21,063 bases of DNA from an uncultured Gemmatimonadota bacterium (GCA_946480295.1 CAMLIT010000079.1:1-21063), one strand, 5' to 3'; positions 8,328 to 16,836 are shown, counted from the first letter of the stretch. Notes: a model not told the origin generated them from the letters alone. Made by a program: numbers and translations.

Positions 8328-9351
8328 CCCCGCCAATCCGCTCGCCGGCAGCATCCGGCGGCTCGCGCTCGGCGAGGAGCTGACCGCCGACGAACTGAGT
8401 GCCGCCTTCGACGTGATCATGGCCGGCGACGCGACGCCGGCCCAGGTCGCGGCGGTGCTCATGGGCCTGCGCGTGAAGGGCGAGACGCCGGGCGAGGTCG
8501 CCGCCGTGGTGCGCGCGATGCGCCGCGCCATGGTGGTGCTCCCCGCCGAGCGGGCCGAGGAGCTGGTCGACACCTGTGGCACGGGCGGTGGGTCGGTGGC
8601 CACGTTCAACATCTCGACCGCCGCCGCGCTGCTCGCCGCCGGCGCGGGAGTGCGCGTGGCCAAGCACGGCAACCGCTCGTTCACGACGCAGTGCGGGAGC
8701 GCGGACGTGCTCGAGGCGCTCGGCGTGGGCATCGACGTGCCGGTGCCGGTGATGGAGCGCGCGCTGCGGGACGCAGGGATCGTGTTCATGTTCGCGCCGC
8801 TGATGCACCCGGCGATGCGCCACGTCGGTCCGGTGCGCGGCCAGCTCGCGATCCCGACGGTCATGAACATCGTCGGCCCGCTCGCGAACCCGGCCTTCGC
8901 CGGACGCCAGGTGGTCGGGGTGGGGGACGCGGGGCGCGTCCCGCTGATCGCGGGCGCGCTACGCGAGCTCGGCACGGTGCACGCGCTCGTCGTGCACGGC
9001 GCCCCCGGTCTCGACGAGCTCTCGCCCCTCGGCCCGACTCGCGTGGTGGAGATCCGCGGCGGCGAGCTGCGCGAATGGACGATCGAGCCGGAGCGCTTCG
9101 GGCTCACGGCGACGCGCGACCAGCTCGCGGGCGGTCCGCCGGCGGCGAACGCGGAGGTGGTGCTGCGGGTGCTCGAGGGGGAGGGCAACCCGGGCGCGAC
9201 CGCCGCCGTGCTCCTCAACGCCGCGGCGGCGCTGTACGTCGCCGGCCTCGCGGCGAGCTACGACGAGGGGGTGGAGCAGGCCCGCGTGGCGCTGCGGGAG
9301 GGGGCGGGGATGAAGGCGCTCGAGAGGCTACGGGCGGCGTTCGCCAGGTAG
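8314..9351 (+). CDS. trpD: Anthranilate phosphoribosyltransferase
   Basis: Transfers phosphoribosyl from PRPP to anthranilate, the second step after chorismate in tryptophan synthesis. 345 residues, normal length for the stand-alone enzyme. PRPP-binding motif DTCGTGGG, substrate region KHGNRSFTT, then CGSADVLEALG and MNIVGPLANP are all present. The start is GTG at 8314 inside the upstream GAF gene (14-nt overlap); the family's usual N-terminal helix begins shortly after it. The TAG stop at 9349-9351 runs straight into the heptad repeat array. trpD is separated from trpC by the convergent lexA gene, so tryptophan synthesis here is split between transcription units; trpE and trpG lie elsewhere. 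Confidence 0.96.
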   Translation: MSPHSPANPLAGSIRRLALGEELTADELSAAFDVIMAGDATPAQVAAVLMGLRVKGETPGEVAAVVRAMRRAMVVLPAERAEELVDTCGTGGGSVATFNISTAAALLAAGAGVRVAKHGNRSFTTQCGSADVLEALGVGIDVPVPVMERALRDAGIVFMFAPLMHPAMRHVGPVRGQLAIPTVMNIVGPLANPAFAGRQVVGVGDAGRVPLIAGALRELGTVHALVVHGAPGLDELSPLGPTRVVEIRGGELREWTIEPERFGLTATRDQLAGGPPAANAEVVLRVLEGEGNPGATAAVLLNAAAALYVAGLAASYDEGVEQARVALREGAGMKALERLRAAFAR

Positions 9352-9544
9352 GGTCGAGGGTCGAGGGTCGAGGGTCGAGACTTCGAGGGGCGAGTGGCGA
9401 GGGGCGAGGGGCGAGAAGGGGGCCTCGATGCACTACAGGCCGATCTCGCCACTCGCCCCTCTCTCGCCCTTCGCCCCTCGCCCCTCTCTCGACCCTCGAC
9501 CCTCGACCCTCGACCCTCGACCCTCGACCCTCAACCCTCGCCCC
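9351..9544. repeat. Inverted array of 7-bp repeats between the convergent stops of trpD and lexA
   Basis: Left arm: four tandem GGGTCGA units (9351-9378), the first sharing its G with the trpD TAG stop, followed by GGGGCGA-type variants (9387-9414). Right arm, the reverse-complement class: CGCCCCT-type variants, then six perfect TCGACCC units (9489-9530), one TCAACCC and one TCGCCCC ending at the lexA stop. Read outward-in from either gene, the sequence right after TAG is the same family of G-rich heptads. A 17-bp perfect inverted repeat (9385-9401 with 9445-9461) and an inner 5-bp pair (9421-9425 with 9437-9441) close the structure. Either RNA strand could fold into a long hairpin. It is not a CRISPR, since there are no spacers. 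Confidence 0.9.
9385..9461. terminator. Possible bidirectional terminator or transcript-end hairpin
   Basis: Arms 9385-9401 and 9445-9461 are exact 17-bp reverse complements enclosing 43 bp, with a further ggcct/aggcc stem inside. Placed between converging trpD and lexA transcripts, the hairpin could end or protect both. There is no U-tract on either strand, so it is not a classical intrinsic terminator. The function is inferred from position and symmetry only. Confidence 0.4.
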
Positions 9545-10152
9545 TAGTACCGCCTCAGCACCCCGACCACGATCCCCTGGATCGAGATGTCGTTCTCGTG
9601 CACGTAGATCGGCTCCATGGTCTCGTTCGCCGGCTGGAGGCGGATGCGGCCGTCGCGCTCGCGGTAGAACTTCTTCACCGTGGCGCTGCTCCCCCCGAGC
9701 ATCGCGATGACCATCTCGCCGTTGTCCGCACGCTGGCGTTCGTTGACGACCACGAAATCGCCGTCGCGGATCTGCTCGTCGATCATCGAGTTCCCGCGGA
9801 CGCGCAGCACGTAGTGGTTGCCGCCGCGCCGCACGAAGTTCTCGGGGACGGTGATCGTCTCGTTGTGCTCGACGGCCTCGATCGGGACGCCGGCCGCGAC
9901 GCTGCCGAGCAGCGGGAGCTCCAGCGCGCGCGGGGTCGCCTCGGTGGGGAGGATCTCGATCGCGCGGCTCTCGTTGTACGAGCGCTTGATGTAACCCTTG
10001 CGCTCGAGATTGGTCAGGTGCTCGTGCACCGTCGCCAGCGAGTTGTAGCGGAAGTTCTCCGCGATCTCCTCGAAGCTCGGCGCGTAGCCGTTTTGCTCGT
10101 TGTAGACCGTAAGGTAGTTTAGTATCTCGCGCTGACGCTTCGTGAGCGGCAT
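9544..10152 (-). CDS. lexA: LexA repressor / self-cleaving SOS regulator
   Basis: Represses DNA-damage genes until RecA filaments trigger self-cleavage. 202 residues. The N-terminal winged helix covers about 1-65 (LTKRQREILNYL, PSFEEIAENF, TVHEHLTNLERKGYI). Cleavage site A87-G88 lies in GSVAAGVP; the catalytic dyad is S122 (RGNSMID) and K160 (ATVKKFY). All elements for autocleavage are intact. The start is ATG at 10152. It is divergent from trpC and convergent with trpD, an unusual place for it, and may autoregulate through the shared 85-bp intergenic region. Its TAG stop borders the heptad array. Confidence 0.96.
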   Translation of the reverse strand: MPLTKRQREILNYLTVYNEQNGYAPSFEEIAENFRYNSLATVHEHLTNLERKGYIKRSYNESRAIEILPTEATPRALELPLLGSVAAGVPIEAVEHNETITVPENFVRRGGNHYVLRVRGNSMIDEQIRDGDFVVVNERQRADNGEMVIAMLGGSSATVKKFYRERDGRIRLQPANETMEPIYVHENDISIQGIVVGVLRRY

Positions 10153-10214
10153 GTCTGCACCTGTCCGATTGGGGAATGCGGCTCGGCGTGTAAGTCCCGA
10201 AGAGCGCCCGAATT

Positions 10215-10243
10215 AGGATAGCCGAACAAGGACCGAAGTGCAA
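10215..10243 (-). promoter_or_regulatory. Candidate lexA promoter with a GAAC-N7-GAAG direct repeat in the spacer
   Basis: Leftward TTGCAC (10238-10243), a 17-bp spacer and TATCCT (10215-10220) form a moderate sigma70-like promoter giving a leader of about 55 nt. The spacer contains, on the plus strand, GAAC (10224-10227), seven bases, GAAG (10235-10238). That is one mismatch from the GAAC-N7-GAAC direct repeat used by alphaproteobacterial LexA. Whether this LexA recognises such a site is unknown. The -35 element overlaps the trpC start codon. No good rightward promoter for trpC was found; TAGGAT at 10214-10219 lacks a -35 partner. Confidence 0.35.
10228..10232 (+). promoter_or_regulatory. 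Ribosome binding site deciding the trpC GTG start
   Basis: AAGGA sits five bases before GTG at 10238, one of the few clear Shine-Dalgarno sequences in the window. It supports a GTG start for trpC, where no upstream ATG is available. Confidence 0.6.
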
Positions 10244-11059
10244 GCATATTCTGTCTGGACACCCCCAACTGGCACCCTCGGCGGCCTGGTCGCCGAGGCG
10301 CGCGAGCGGGCGCGGGCGCTCGAGTCGCGGGCGGCGGAACTGGATCGCGCGGCCGCGTCCGCCGCACCCGCGCCCTCGTTCGGCGCCGCGCTCCGTCGTG
10401 CCGACGTCGCCATCATCGCCGAGGTGAAGCGGCGCTCGCCGTCGAAGGGGTGGATCAAGCCGACGCTCTCGGCGGTCGACCAGGCACGGGCATACGAGCG
10501 GGGCGGCGCCGCCGCGGTCTCCGTCCTGACGGAGCCCGACCACTTCGGCGGCTCGGCGCAGGATCTCCTGGACGTCGGCGCCGGGATCACGATTCCGCGG
10601 CTCAAGAAGGATTTCCACGTCCACCCGCTCCAGCTCGTGGAAGCGAAGGCGCTCGGGGCGTCGGCCGCGCTCCTCATCGCGCGCGCCCTCGCCCCCGACG
10701 AGCTGATCGCGATGGTCTCCACGGCGCGAGCCCTCGCCCTCGAGGTGCTGATCGAGGTGCGCGACGAGGCGGAGCTCGACCGCGCCCTCGCCCTCGACGC
10801 GCCGATCGTCGGGATCAACAACCGGAACCTCGAGACGCTCCAGATGGACCCGACGACGAGCGAGCGGCTCCTTGGACGCATTCCCGCCGGCATCGTCGCC
10901 GTGGCCGAGAGCGGGGTGAATGGACGGGAGGACGTCGCCCGCGTCGCGCGCTGCGGCGCCGACGCGGTGCTCGTCGGCTCCAGCATCTCGGCGGCCGAGG
11001 ATCCATCCGCCGCCGTCGCCGCGCTGACCGGGGTCGCGCGCGCGCCGCGCCGTGGTTGA
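10238..11059 (+). CDS. trpC: Indole-3-glycerol phosphate synthase
   Basis: Closes the ring of CdRP to indole-3-glycerol phosphate with loss of CO2. 273 residues, single-domain form. Active-site motifs: IIAEVKRRSPSKG (E62 and K64), LTEPDHFGGS, PRLKKDF, VGINNRNLETLQMD, AESGVNG and VLVGSSI. The N-terminal helix before the barrel (about 12-40) is alanine/arginine-rich. The start is GTG 10238 with an AAGGA site ahead. It opens the eleven-gene rightward run and overlaps trpF by 8 nt. No leader peptide, T-box or attenuator is visible in the 85 bp before it, so classical trp attenuation is unlikely here. Confidence 0.96.
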   Translation: MQAYSVWTPPTGTLGGLVAEARERARALESRAAELDRAAASAAPAPSFGAALRRADVAIIAEVKRRSPSKGWIKPTLSAVDQARAYERGGAAAVSVLTEPDHFGGSAQDLLDVGAGITIPRLKKDFHVHPLQLVEAKALGASAALLIARALAPDELIAMVSTARALALEVLIEVRDEAELDRALALDAPIVGINNRNLETLQMDPTTSERLLGRIPAGIVAVAESGVNGREDVARVARCGADAVLVGSSISAAEDPSAAVAALTGVARAPRRG

Positions 11060-11702
11060 GATCAAGTTCTGTGGGCTGACGCGCCCCGAGGATGCCCGGC
11101 ACGCGGCGTCGCTCGGCGCCGCGTACGCCGGTGTCGTCTTCGCCGGCGGCCCGCGCCAGGTGACGGTGGAGCGCGCGGTGGAGATCCTCGCCGCACTGCC
11201 CGACTCGGTGCGCCGCGTCGGCGTCTTCGCCGCCCGTCCGGCGGCGGAGATCGCGGACGTCGCCGCCCGGGCCGGCCTCGACGCGGTGCAGCTCCATGGG
11301 GATCCGACCGCCGAGCGAGTGGCCGAGCTGCGCGCCGCGTTCGGCGGCGGCGTGTGGGCGGTGGTGCGGAGCGCGAACGGCGAGCTGCCGCCGGGGCTCG
11401 GTGACCTGCTCGACGCGTCCGACGCCGTCGTGCTCGACGCGCTGGTCGCGGGGAAGCTCGGCGGGAGCGGGGTGGCGCTCCCGTGGCGCGCCATGGCGCC
11501 CGCGCTCGATGCCGTGCGTCGCGGCCGCCGGGTCGTGCTCGCCGGCGGCCTGCGCCCGGAGAACGTCGCCGAGGGGATCGCCTGCCTCGCCCCCGACGTG
11601 GTGGATGTCTCGTCCGGCGTCGAATCGGCGCCGGGGATCAAGGATCACGCCCGCATGCGCGCCTTCCGCGATGCGGTGCTCGCGACAATGGACAACCGAT
11701 GA
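11052..11702 (+). CDS. trpF: Phosphoribosylanthranilate isomerase
   Basis: Isomerises phosphoribosylanthranilate to CdRP, the substrate of TrpC. 216 residues. The general base Cys lies in KFCGLTR (C7), and AVQLHGDP, the VVLDAL...GGSG segment carrying the general acid Asp, and [12 protein letters not shown] are all present. Start GTG 11052 overlaps the end of trpC; the end overlaps trpB in an ATGA junction (11699-11702). A normal stand-alone enzyme of the trpCFB order. Confidence 0.95.
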   Translation: MVEIKFCGLTRPEDARHAASLGAAYAGVVFAGGPRQVTVERAVEILAALPDSVRRVGVFAARPAAEIADVAARAGLDAVQLHGDPTAERVAELRAAFGGGVWAVVRSANGELPPGLGDLLDASDAVVLDALVAGKLGGSGVALPWRAMAPALDAVRRGRRVVLAGGLRPENVAEGIACLAPDVVDVSSGVESAPGIKDHARMRAFRDAVLATMDNR

Positions 11703-12883
11703 CGACCGCACAGCAGGACCGCTTCGGCACCTTCGGGGGACGCTACGTCCCGGAGACCCTCATCCCGGCGCTCGATGAGCTCGAGCGGGCCTACGACACG
11801 GCTGTCGCCGATCCGGAGTTCGTGCGCGAGCTCGAGTCGATGCTCGCGAATTACGTGGGCCGCCCGTCGGCGCTGAGCGACGCGCCGCGCTTCTCGGCGC
11901 TGGTCGGCGCGCCCGTCTGGCTCAAGCGCGAGGACCTGAATCACACCGGCGCCCACAAGATCAACAACACCGTCGGCCAGGTGCTCCTGGCGCGGCGGAT
12001 GGGGAAGAAGCGGATCATCGCCGAGACCGGGGCGGGGCAGCACGGCGTGGCGACGGCGACGGTTTGTGCCCGATTCGGCCTCGAGTGCGTCGTATACATG
12101 GGCGAGGAGGACATGCGGCGTCAGGCGCTGAACGTGTGGCGCATGCGCCTGCTCGGCGCCCGGGTCGTGCCAGTGACGAGCGGCACGCGCACGTTGAAGG
12201 ACGCAACGAGCGAGGCGATTCGTGATTGGGTCACGACGGTCAACGACAGCCACTACATCATCGGCTCCGTGGTCGGTCCGGCGCCGTATCCGCGCATGGT
12301 TCGCGACTTCCAGTCGGTGATCGGCCGCGAGGCGCGCGCGCAGATGCTCGAGCGGGCCGGCCGCCTGCCGCGGACGGTCGTCGCCTGCGTCGGCGGCGGC
12401 TCGAACGCGATGGGGGCGTTCTACGCCTTCGTGCCGGACCAGGAGGTGGAGCTCATCGGCGTCGAGGCGGCGGGCGAGGGGCTCGAGACCGGACATCACT
12501 CGGCGTCGCTGCTGAAGGGAAAGCCCGGCGTCCTCCACGGATCGCTCAGCTATCTCCTCCAGGACGCGTCTGGACAGGTGCACCCCGCGCACTCGATCTC
12601 GGCGGGGCTCGACTACCCCGGCGTCGGCCCGGAGCACTCGTACCTGAAGGAGACGGGGCGCGCGACGTACGTCGCCGTCACCGACGCGCAGGCGCTCGAG
12701 GGATTCCAGCTCCTCAGCCGCCTGGAGGGCGTGATCCCGGCGCTCGAGACGGCGCACGCCGTCGCGTGGATCGCCTCGCAGCGCGGGCGCTGGAAGGCCG
12801 ACGAACCGGTGCTCCTCTGCGTGAGCGGGCGCGGGGACAAGGACGTGGCGCAAGTCAGCGAAATGGGTATCTTGGCTCCGTGA
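11699..12883 (+). CDS. trpB: Tryptophan synthase beta chain
   Basis: PLP enzyme that joins indole and serine to make tryptophan, working in an alpha2-beta2 complex with TrpA. 394 residues. The PLP lysine is K87 in [18 protein letters not shown] holds the catalytic glutamate; the phosphate-binding loop is [10 protein letters not shown]; the C-terminal SGRGDKD is typical of the TrpB1 type. Start ATG 11699, 4-nt overlap with trpF. Its usual partner trpA is not next but 3.1 kb downstream, with two signalling genes in between. Its stop overlaps the start of the first of these by 4 nt. Confidence 0.97.
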   Translation: MTTAQQDRFGTFGGRYVPETLIPALDELERAYDTAVADPEFVRELESMLANYVGRPSALSDAPRFSALVGAPVWLKREDLNHTGAHKINNTVGQVLLARRMGKKRIIAETGAGQHGVATATVCARFGLECVVYMGEEDMRRQALNVWRMRLLGARVVPVTSGTRTLKDATSEAIRDWVTTVNDSHYIIGSVVGPAPYPRMVRDFQSVIGREARAQMLERAGRLPRTVVACVGGGSNAMGAFYAFVPDQEVELIGVEAAGEGLETGHHSASLLKGKPGVLHGSLSYLLQDASGQVHPAHSISAGLDYPGVGPEHSYLKETGRATYVAVTDAQALEGFQLLSRLEGVIPALETAHAVAWIASQRGRWKADEPVLLCVSGRGDKDVAQVSEMGILAP

Positions 12884-14580
12884 CATCCCCCCTGGCTTCG
12901 TCCCTCGACGAGACCGACCGTCCCGAACTGCCGTTCCCTCCTGGTCCGGTCGAGGAGCTCCTCCGACTCGTGGTGAAGGCGGCGCGAGCGCACCAGCTCT
13001 ACCTGCCGAACAACCCGATCTACAAGGGCGCGATCGACGCCGTGCGCGCGGCGTTCCCGCCGTTGTGGGCGTTGACGGACGAGCTCCCGCTGGAGATCAC
13101 GGAGACGGACATCCGCTGGTTCGGCCACCCGGTGCTCGAGGAGCCCGGGAAGGGGAGCGACAGCCTGGCGTGGTTGTTCTACAAGGACGGCATCCGCGAG
13201 CTGCGCCTGCTGAAGGGATTCGAGGAGCAGGAGCTCGTGCGGCTGTTCCAGATCATCCAGCGCGTGCGGAAGGCCGCGCCGGAGGAGGACGATCTCCTGA
13301 CGATGTTCTGGGAGGCGGACTTCCTCTTCCTGCGCTACCGCTACGTCGACCTGGCGATGGAGCCCGCCGCGCCGCTCGCCGACGGCGAGACGATGCCGCC
13401 GAGCGATCCCTCGCAGCTGCGCGAGGCCGCGCAGGCCGCGGTGGAGGAGTCGCGGGTCGGGCTCGTGAACATGGCCGACTTCGACAGCACGCTCTACTTC
13501 CTCGACGACCACGAGATCGAGTACCTCCAGAGCGAGGTGCGGCGCGAGTACGAGGAGGACCTGCGGGCGAAGGTGCTGGTGACGCTGCTCGACATCTTCG
13601 AGCAGCAGGCGAGCGACGACGTGCGCGTGGAATGTCTCGAGCACCTCGATACGATGCTCGTCTACCTCCTCGCCGCCGGCCACTTCCGCGGCGTCACGCT
13701 GCTCCTCAAGGAGGCGCAGTCGGCGGCCCAGCGCGCGGCGGAGATCACCGCCGCGCAGCGCGCGCGCCTCGCCGAGCTCCCGGGGCGGCTCAGCACCCCG
13801 GAGGCGCTCGCGCAGCTCCTGCAGTCGCTCGACGAGGCGGTGGAGCTGCCGGCGACGCCGGAGCTCGTGGAGCTGTTCGAGCAGTTCCGACCGTCGGCGC
13901 TCGCGACCCTCCTGAGCTGGCTCGGTCGCACGCAGAACGTGCGCCTCCGGCCGCTGCTCGAGCAGGCGGTGGGGCGGCTCGCCGGGATGGCGACGGCCGA
14001 ACTGGTACGGCTCATCGAGGCGCCGGAGCGCGAGGTGGCGCTCGAGGCCATGCGGCGCGCGGGCGCGCTGAAGACGCCCGCGGCGGTGTCGCATCTCTCG
14101 AAGGTGCTCGGCGCCGCGGACGCGGAGCTGCGCCTCACGGCGGCGCAGGCGCTCATCGAGATCGGCTCGCCGGGCGCCCTCCAGGCGCTGGAGCGCGCGG
14201 TGGAGGACAGCGACCGCGAGGTGCGCATCGCCACGGTGCGCGCGCTCGCCGCGCGCGCGTATCGGCCGGTGCTGGTGCGCATCGAGGGGGTCATCAAGGG
14301 GAAGGCGATCCGCGACGCGGACCTGACGGAGAAGATGGCCTTCTTCGAGGGCTACGGCACGCTGTGCGGCAACGGCGGAGTGGCGTACCTCGACTCGGTG
14401 CTCAACGGCAAGGGACTGCTCGGCCGGCGCGAGGATGGCGAGCTGCGCGCCTGTGCCGCGATCGCGCTCGGGCGCATCGGCACGGCGAACTCGCTCGCCG
14501 TGCTCCAGAAGGCGGCCGGGGAGAAGGACGTCGTGGTGCGCAACGCGGTGAACCGGGCGATGCGAGGCGCGAGCGCATGA
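12880..14580 (+). CDS. HEAT-repeat protein with an N-terminal domain shared with the next gene
   Basis: 566 residues, soluble, no catalytic motif seen. Residues about 34-127 form an alpha/beta region with [28 protein letters not shown] and [14 protein letters not shown]. The same layout is found at 45-139 of the HD-GYP protein encoded next. The middle (about 180-345) is mostly helical and acidic. The C-terminal third (about 385-560) contains HEAT-like repeats, for example [38 protein letters not shown] and [14 protein letters not shown] (quoted as short pieces). HEAT solenoids usually bind protein partners, so this is probably a scaffold or regulator for the HD-GYP protein. GTG 12880 overlaps the trpB stop by 4 nt, and the end overlaps the HD-GYP gene by 4 nt. 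A link to tryptophan levels is only suggested by location. Confidence 0.8.
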   Translation: MTSPLASSLDETDRPELPFPPGPVEELLRLVVKAARAHQLYLPNNPIYKGAIDAVRAAFPPLWALTDELPLEITETDIRWFGHPVLEEPGKGSDSLAWLFYKDGIRELRLLKGFEEQELVRLFQIIQRVRKAAPEEDDLLTMFWEADFLFLRYRYVDLAMEPAAPLADGETMPPSDPSQLREAAQAAVEESRVGLVNMADFDSTLYFLDDHEIEYLQSEVRREYEEDLRAKVLVTLLDIFEQQASDDVRVECLEHLDTMLVYLLAAGHFRGVTLLLKEAQSAAQRAAEITAAQRARLAELPGRLSTPEALAQLLQSLDEAVELPATPELVELFEQFRPSALATLLSWLGRTQNVRLRPLLEQAVGRLAGMATAELVRLIEAPEREVALEAMRRAGALKTPAAVSHLSKVLGAADAELRLTAAQALIEIGSPGALQALERAVEDSDREVRIATVRALAARAYRPVLVRIEGVIKGKAIRDADLTEKMAFFEGYGTLCGNGGVAYLDSVLNGKGLLGRREDGELRACAAIALGRIGTANSLAVLQKAAGEKDVVVRNAVNRAMRGASA

Positions 14581-16061
14581 CCGCCCCGCGTCAGGTGAAC
14601 GGCGGGCAGCCGGCGGCCCCCTTCACGCCGGGCGAGGGTGGGCGCGGTGGCAACGACGCCTACGTCCGCCGCATCGGCCGGAGCGTCATCCTCGGCACCT
14701 ACGCCGCGCTGCGCAGCATCAAGCTGTACCCGGTGGAGAACGCCGCCGTCCAGAAGTCGCTCGACGACCTGACGAGCATCTCGAAGGAGCTGCTGGCGAG
14801 CGAGAAGGAGCTCGAGCTGCGCGTGTCGGGCGAATTCATCTTCGTCAACGGCACGCGGCTGCGGCTCGACCTCGACAACTACGCCAGCTTCAGCCACCTG
14901 CTCTCGCTCTTCCGCGCGTGCGGCGTGGGCAGCCTCCAGGTCGCCGAGGGGGTGACGGCGAAGCAGTGGTTGGTGCTGCTCTCGCTCCTCCAGGCGCCGT
15001 CGAGCGAGGAGCCCGCGGTCCGCTACGAGCAGCTCCACGCGAAGCTCGACGGGGCCGGCGTGGCCGCGTTCACCCTCGGGCCGCCCACCGACCAGGACGA
15101 CCAGAAGGAGAAGGCGAAGGAGCGCGCCAAGCGCACCTACGCGCAGTCGGTGGCGGTGACGAAGGACCTCATGACGTCGGTGCGCATGGGGAAGAGCCCG
15201 AGCATCAAGAAGATCAAGCGCGTCGTGCAGGGGATCGTCGACCAGATCCTCAACGAGGAGACGTCGCTGATCGGGCTCACGGCCATCCGCGACTACGACG
15301 AGTACACGTTCACGCACAGCGTCAACGTGTGCATCTTCTCCGTCGCGCTGGGGCGCCGCCTCGGGCTGAGCAAGCTCCAGCTCTACGACCTCGGGATGGC
15401 CGCGCTCTTCCACGACATCGGCAAGTCGCGCGTTCCCGCCGAGGTGCTGAACAAGTCCGGGGGGCTCACCGACGAGGAGTGGCGCGTCATCGCCGCGCAC
15501 CCGTGGATGGGCGTGCTCTGCCTGTTCCACTTCCGCGGGGCGCAGGAGCTGCCGTACCGCTCGATGATCGTCGCCCACGAGCACCACATGAAGGTGGACC
15601 TCACGGGCTACCCGCGCCCGCTGCGGCCGCGGACGATGAGCATGTTCAGCAAGATCGTGGCGATCGCCGACGGGTTCGACGCGGCGACGTCGCGCCGCGC
15701 CTACCAGACGGTGCCGCTCAATCCGGCGGACGTCATGCGCGAGATGCGCGACAACACGCGCCGCGGCATGGACCCCGTGCTGGTGAAGGCGTTCGTGAAC
15801 CTCACCGGCATCTACCCCGTCGGGACGCTCGTCGTGCTCGACACCTTCGAGCTCGGCGTGGTGCACGCGACCAATCCGCTGCAGGAGATGCTGTCGCGCC
15901 CGATCGTGCGCATCATCAGCGACGACAAGGGCCAGCTCCTCCATCCGGGCACGCTGGTCGACCTGGCCGACCGCTCCCCCGAGGGCGCGTTCCTGCGCAC
16001 GATCATCAAGACCGAGAATCCCGACCGTTATGGCATCCGCATCGGCGACTACTTCGTCTGA
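14577..16061 (+). CDS. HD-GYP domain protein, probable cyclic-di-GMP phosphodiesterase
   Basis: 494 residues, soluble. The N-terminal region (about 45-139) matches the N terminus of the HEAT protein (IKLYPVENAAVQKSL, ELELRVSGEFIFVNG, AKQWLVLLSLLQ). A charged linker (about 175-215) follows, then the HD-GYP core: H247 (FTHSVN), H279-D280 (FHDIGKSRVP), H308 (AAHPW), H334/H336-H337 (AHEHHMKVD), GYP at 344-346, and D365 (AIADGFDA). The metal ligands appear intact. The loop reads VDLTGYPRP instead of the common DGSGYP, so specificity may differ. HD-GYP enzymes hydrolyse c-di-GMP, sometimes cGAMP. The ATG at 14577 overlaps the HEAT gene by 4 nt, and trpA starts 32 nt inside its 3' end, so the three genes should be co-translated. 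Confidence 0.9.
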   Translation: MTAPRQVNGGQPAAPFTPGEGGRGGNDAYVRRIGRSVILGTYAALRSIKLYPVENAAVQKSLDDLTSISKELLASEKELELRVSGEFIFVNGTRLRLDLDNYASFSHLLSLFRACGVGSLQVAEGVTAKQWLVLLSLLQAPSSEEPAVRYEQLHAKLDGAGVAAFTLGPPTDQDDQKEKAKERAKRTYAQSVAVTKDLMTSVRMGKSPSIKKIKRVVQGIVDQILNEETSLIGLTAIRDYDEYTFTHSVNVCIFSVALGRRLGLSKLQLYDLGMAALFHDIGKSRVPAEVLNKSGGLTDEEWRVIAAHPWMGVLCLFHFRGAQELPYRSMIVAHEHHMKVDLTGYPRPLRPRTMSMFSKIVAIADGFDAATSRRAYQTVPLNPADVMREMRDNTRRGMDPVLVKAFVNLTGIYPVGTLVVLDTFELGVVHATNPLQEMLSRPIVRIISDDKGQLLHPGTLVDLADRSPEGAFLRTIIKTENPDRYGIRIGDYFV

Positions 16062-16836
16062 GACCCTGGCGCGCCGATTCGCGCAGCTCCGCGCCGGACA
16101 GCGGCGGGCGCTCGTGCCGTACGTCACGGCCGGGCATCCCGATCCCGCCCGCACGCTCGACCTGCTCCGCGGCCTCGAGCACGCCGGCGCCGACGTGGTG
16201 GAGGTCGGCGTGCCCTTCTCCGACCCGATGGCCGACGGGCCGATCATCCAGGCGAGCTCGCAGCAGGCGCTCGCCCATGGCATCACCTTCGACCGCACCC
16301 TCGAGCTGATCGCGCGGGCGAAGCTGGGGATCCCGGTGGTGCTCTTCAGCTACCTGAATCCGCTCCTCGCGGCCGGCCGCGATGCGCTCGCGCGCGCGGC
16401 GGACGCGGGGGCGCACGGCGTCCTCGTCACCGACCTGCCCGTCGGCGCCGACCCGGAGCTCGAGCAGTGGTTCGGCGAGGGGCCGCTCGCCTTCATCCGC
16501 CTCGTCGCGCCGACCACGCCCGTGGAGCGCATGGCCGAGATCGCGCGGCATGGCAGCGGCTTCGTGTACCTCATCAGCCGCCTCGGCGTGACCGGCGTGC
16601 GGGAGGACCTCCCGCGCGACCTCCCCGACACCGTCGCGCGGCTGCGCCGCGCGACCGACCTCCCCATCTGCGTCGGCTTCGGCGTGTCGCGCCCGGAGCA
16701 GGCGCGGTCGGTGGCGGCGATCGCCGACGGCGTGGTGGTGGGGAGCGCCATCGTGCGTGCGGCCGGGGAGAGCGTGGAGCAGGCGGTCGCGCTCGCGGCT
16801 TCGCTCCGCGCGGCGATCGACTCGCGAGGCCCGTGA
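16030..16836 (+). CDS. trpA: Tryptophan synthase alpha chain
   Basis: Cleaves indole-3-glycerol phosphate to indole, which is channelled to TrpB. 268 residues. Catalytic acids E58 and D69 lie in [15 protein letters not shown] with the same spacing as E49/D60 of the enterobacterial enzyme; [23 protein letters not shown] and [11 protein letters not shown] are also present. ATG 16030 gives a 32-nt overlap with the HD-GYP gene, the longest same-strand overlap in the window; no better downstream start is visible before conserved sequence. It is split from trpB by two signalling genes, although the two subunits are needed in equal amounts. Confidence 0.96.
   Translation: MASASATTSSETLARRFAQLRAGQRRALVPYVTAGHPDPARTLDLLRGLEHAGADVVEVGVPFSDPMADGPIIQASSQQALAHGITFDRTLELIARAKLGIPVVLFSYLNPLLAAGRDALARAADAGAHGVLVTDLPVGADPELEQWFGEGPLAFIRLVAPTTPVERMAEIARHGSGFVYLISRLGVTGVREDLPRDLPDTVARLRRATDLPICVGFGVSRPEQARSVAAIADGVVVGSAIVRAAGESVEQAVALAASLRAAIDSRGP

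Noticed and set aside
9385..9461. Classical rho-independent terminator
   Set aside because: The stem is present but no run of T follows on either strand; kept only as a possible non-classical terminator.
9351..9544. CRISPR array
   Set aside because: The units are contiguous 7-mers with no unique spacers, they reverse orientation in the middle, and no cas genes are present.
9351..9544. Insertion-sequence remnant or integration site
   Set aside because: No transposase fragment, target duplication or tRNA; both flanking genes are complete.
10153..10237. trp attenuator, leader peptide or T-box before trpC
   Set aside because: The gap is only 85 bp, with no short Trp-rich frame, no competing stem-loops and no T-box consensus.
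12613..14094. A 493-codon minus-strand open frame opposite trpB and the HEAT gene
   Set aside because: Low-complexity antisense translation; the sense frame has coherent N-terminal and HEAT-like structure and coupled start and stop junctions.
12880..16061. HEAT/HD-GYP pair as a recently acquired mobile cargo
   Set aside because: Base composition matches the neighbours, junctions are 4-nt overlaps, and no mobility gene or flanking repeat is seen.
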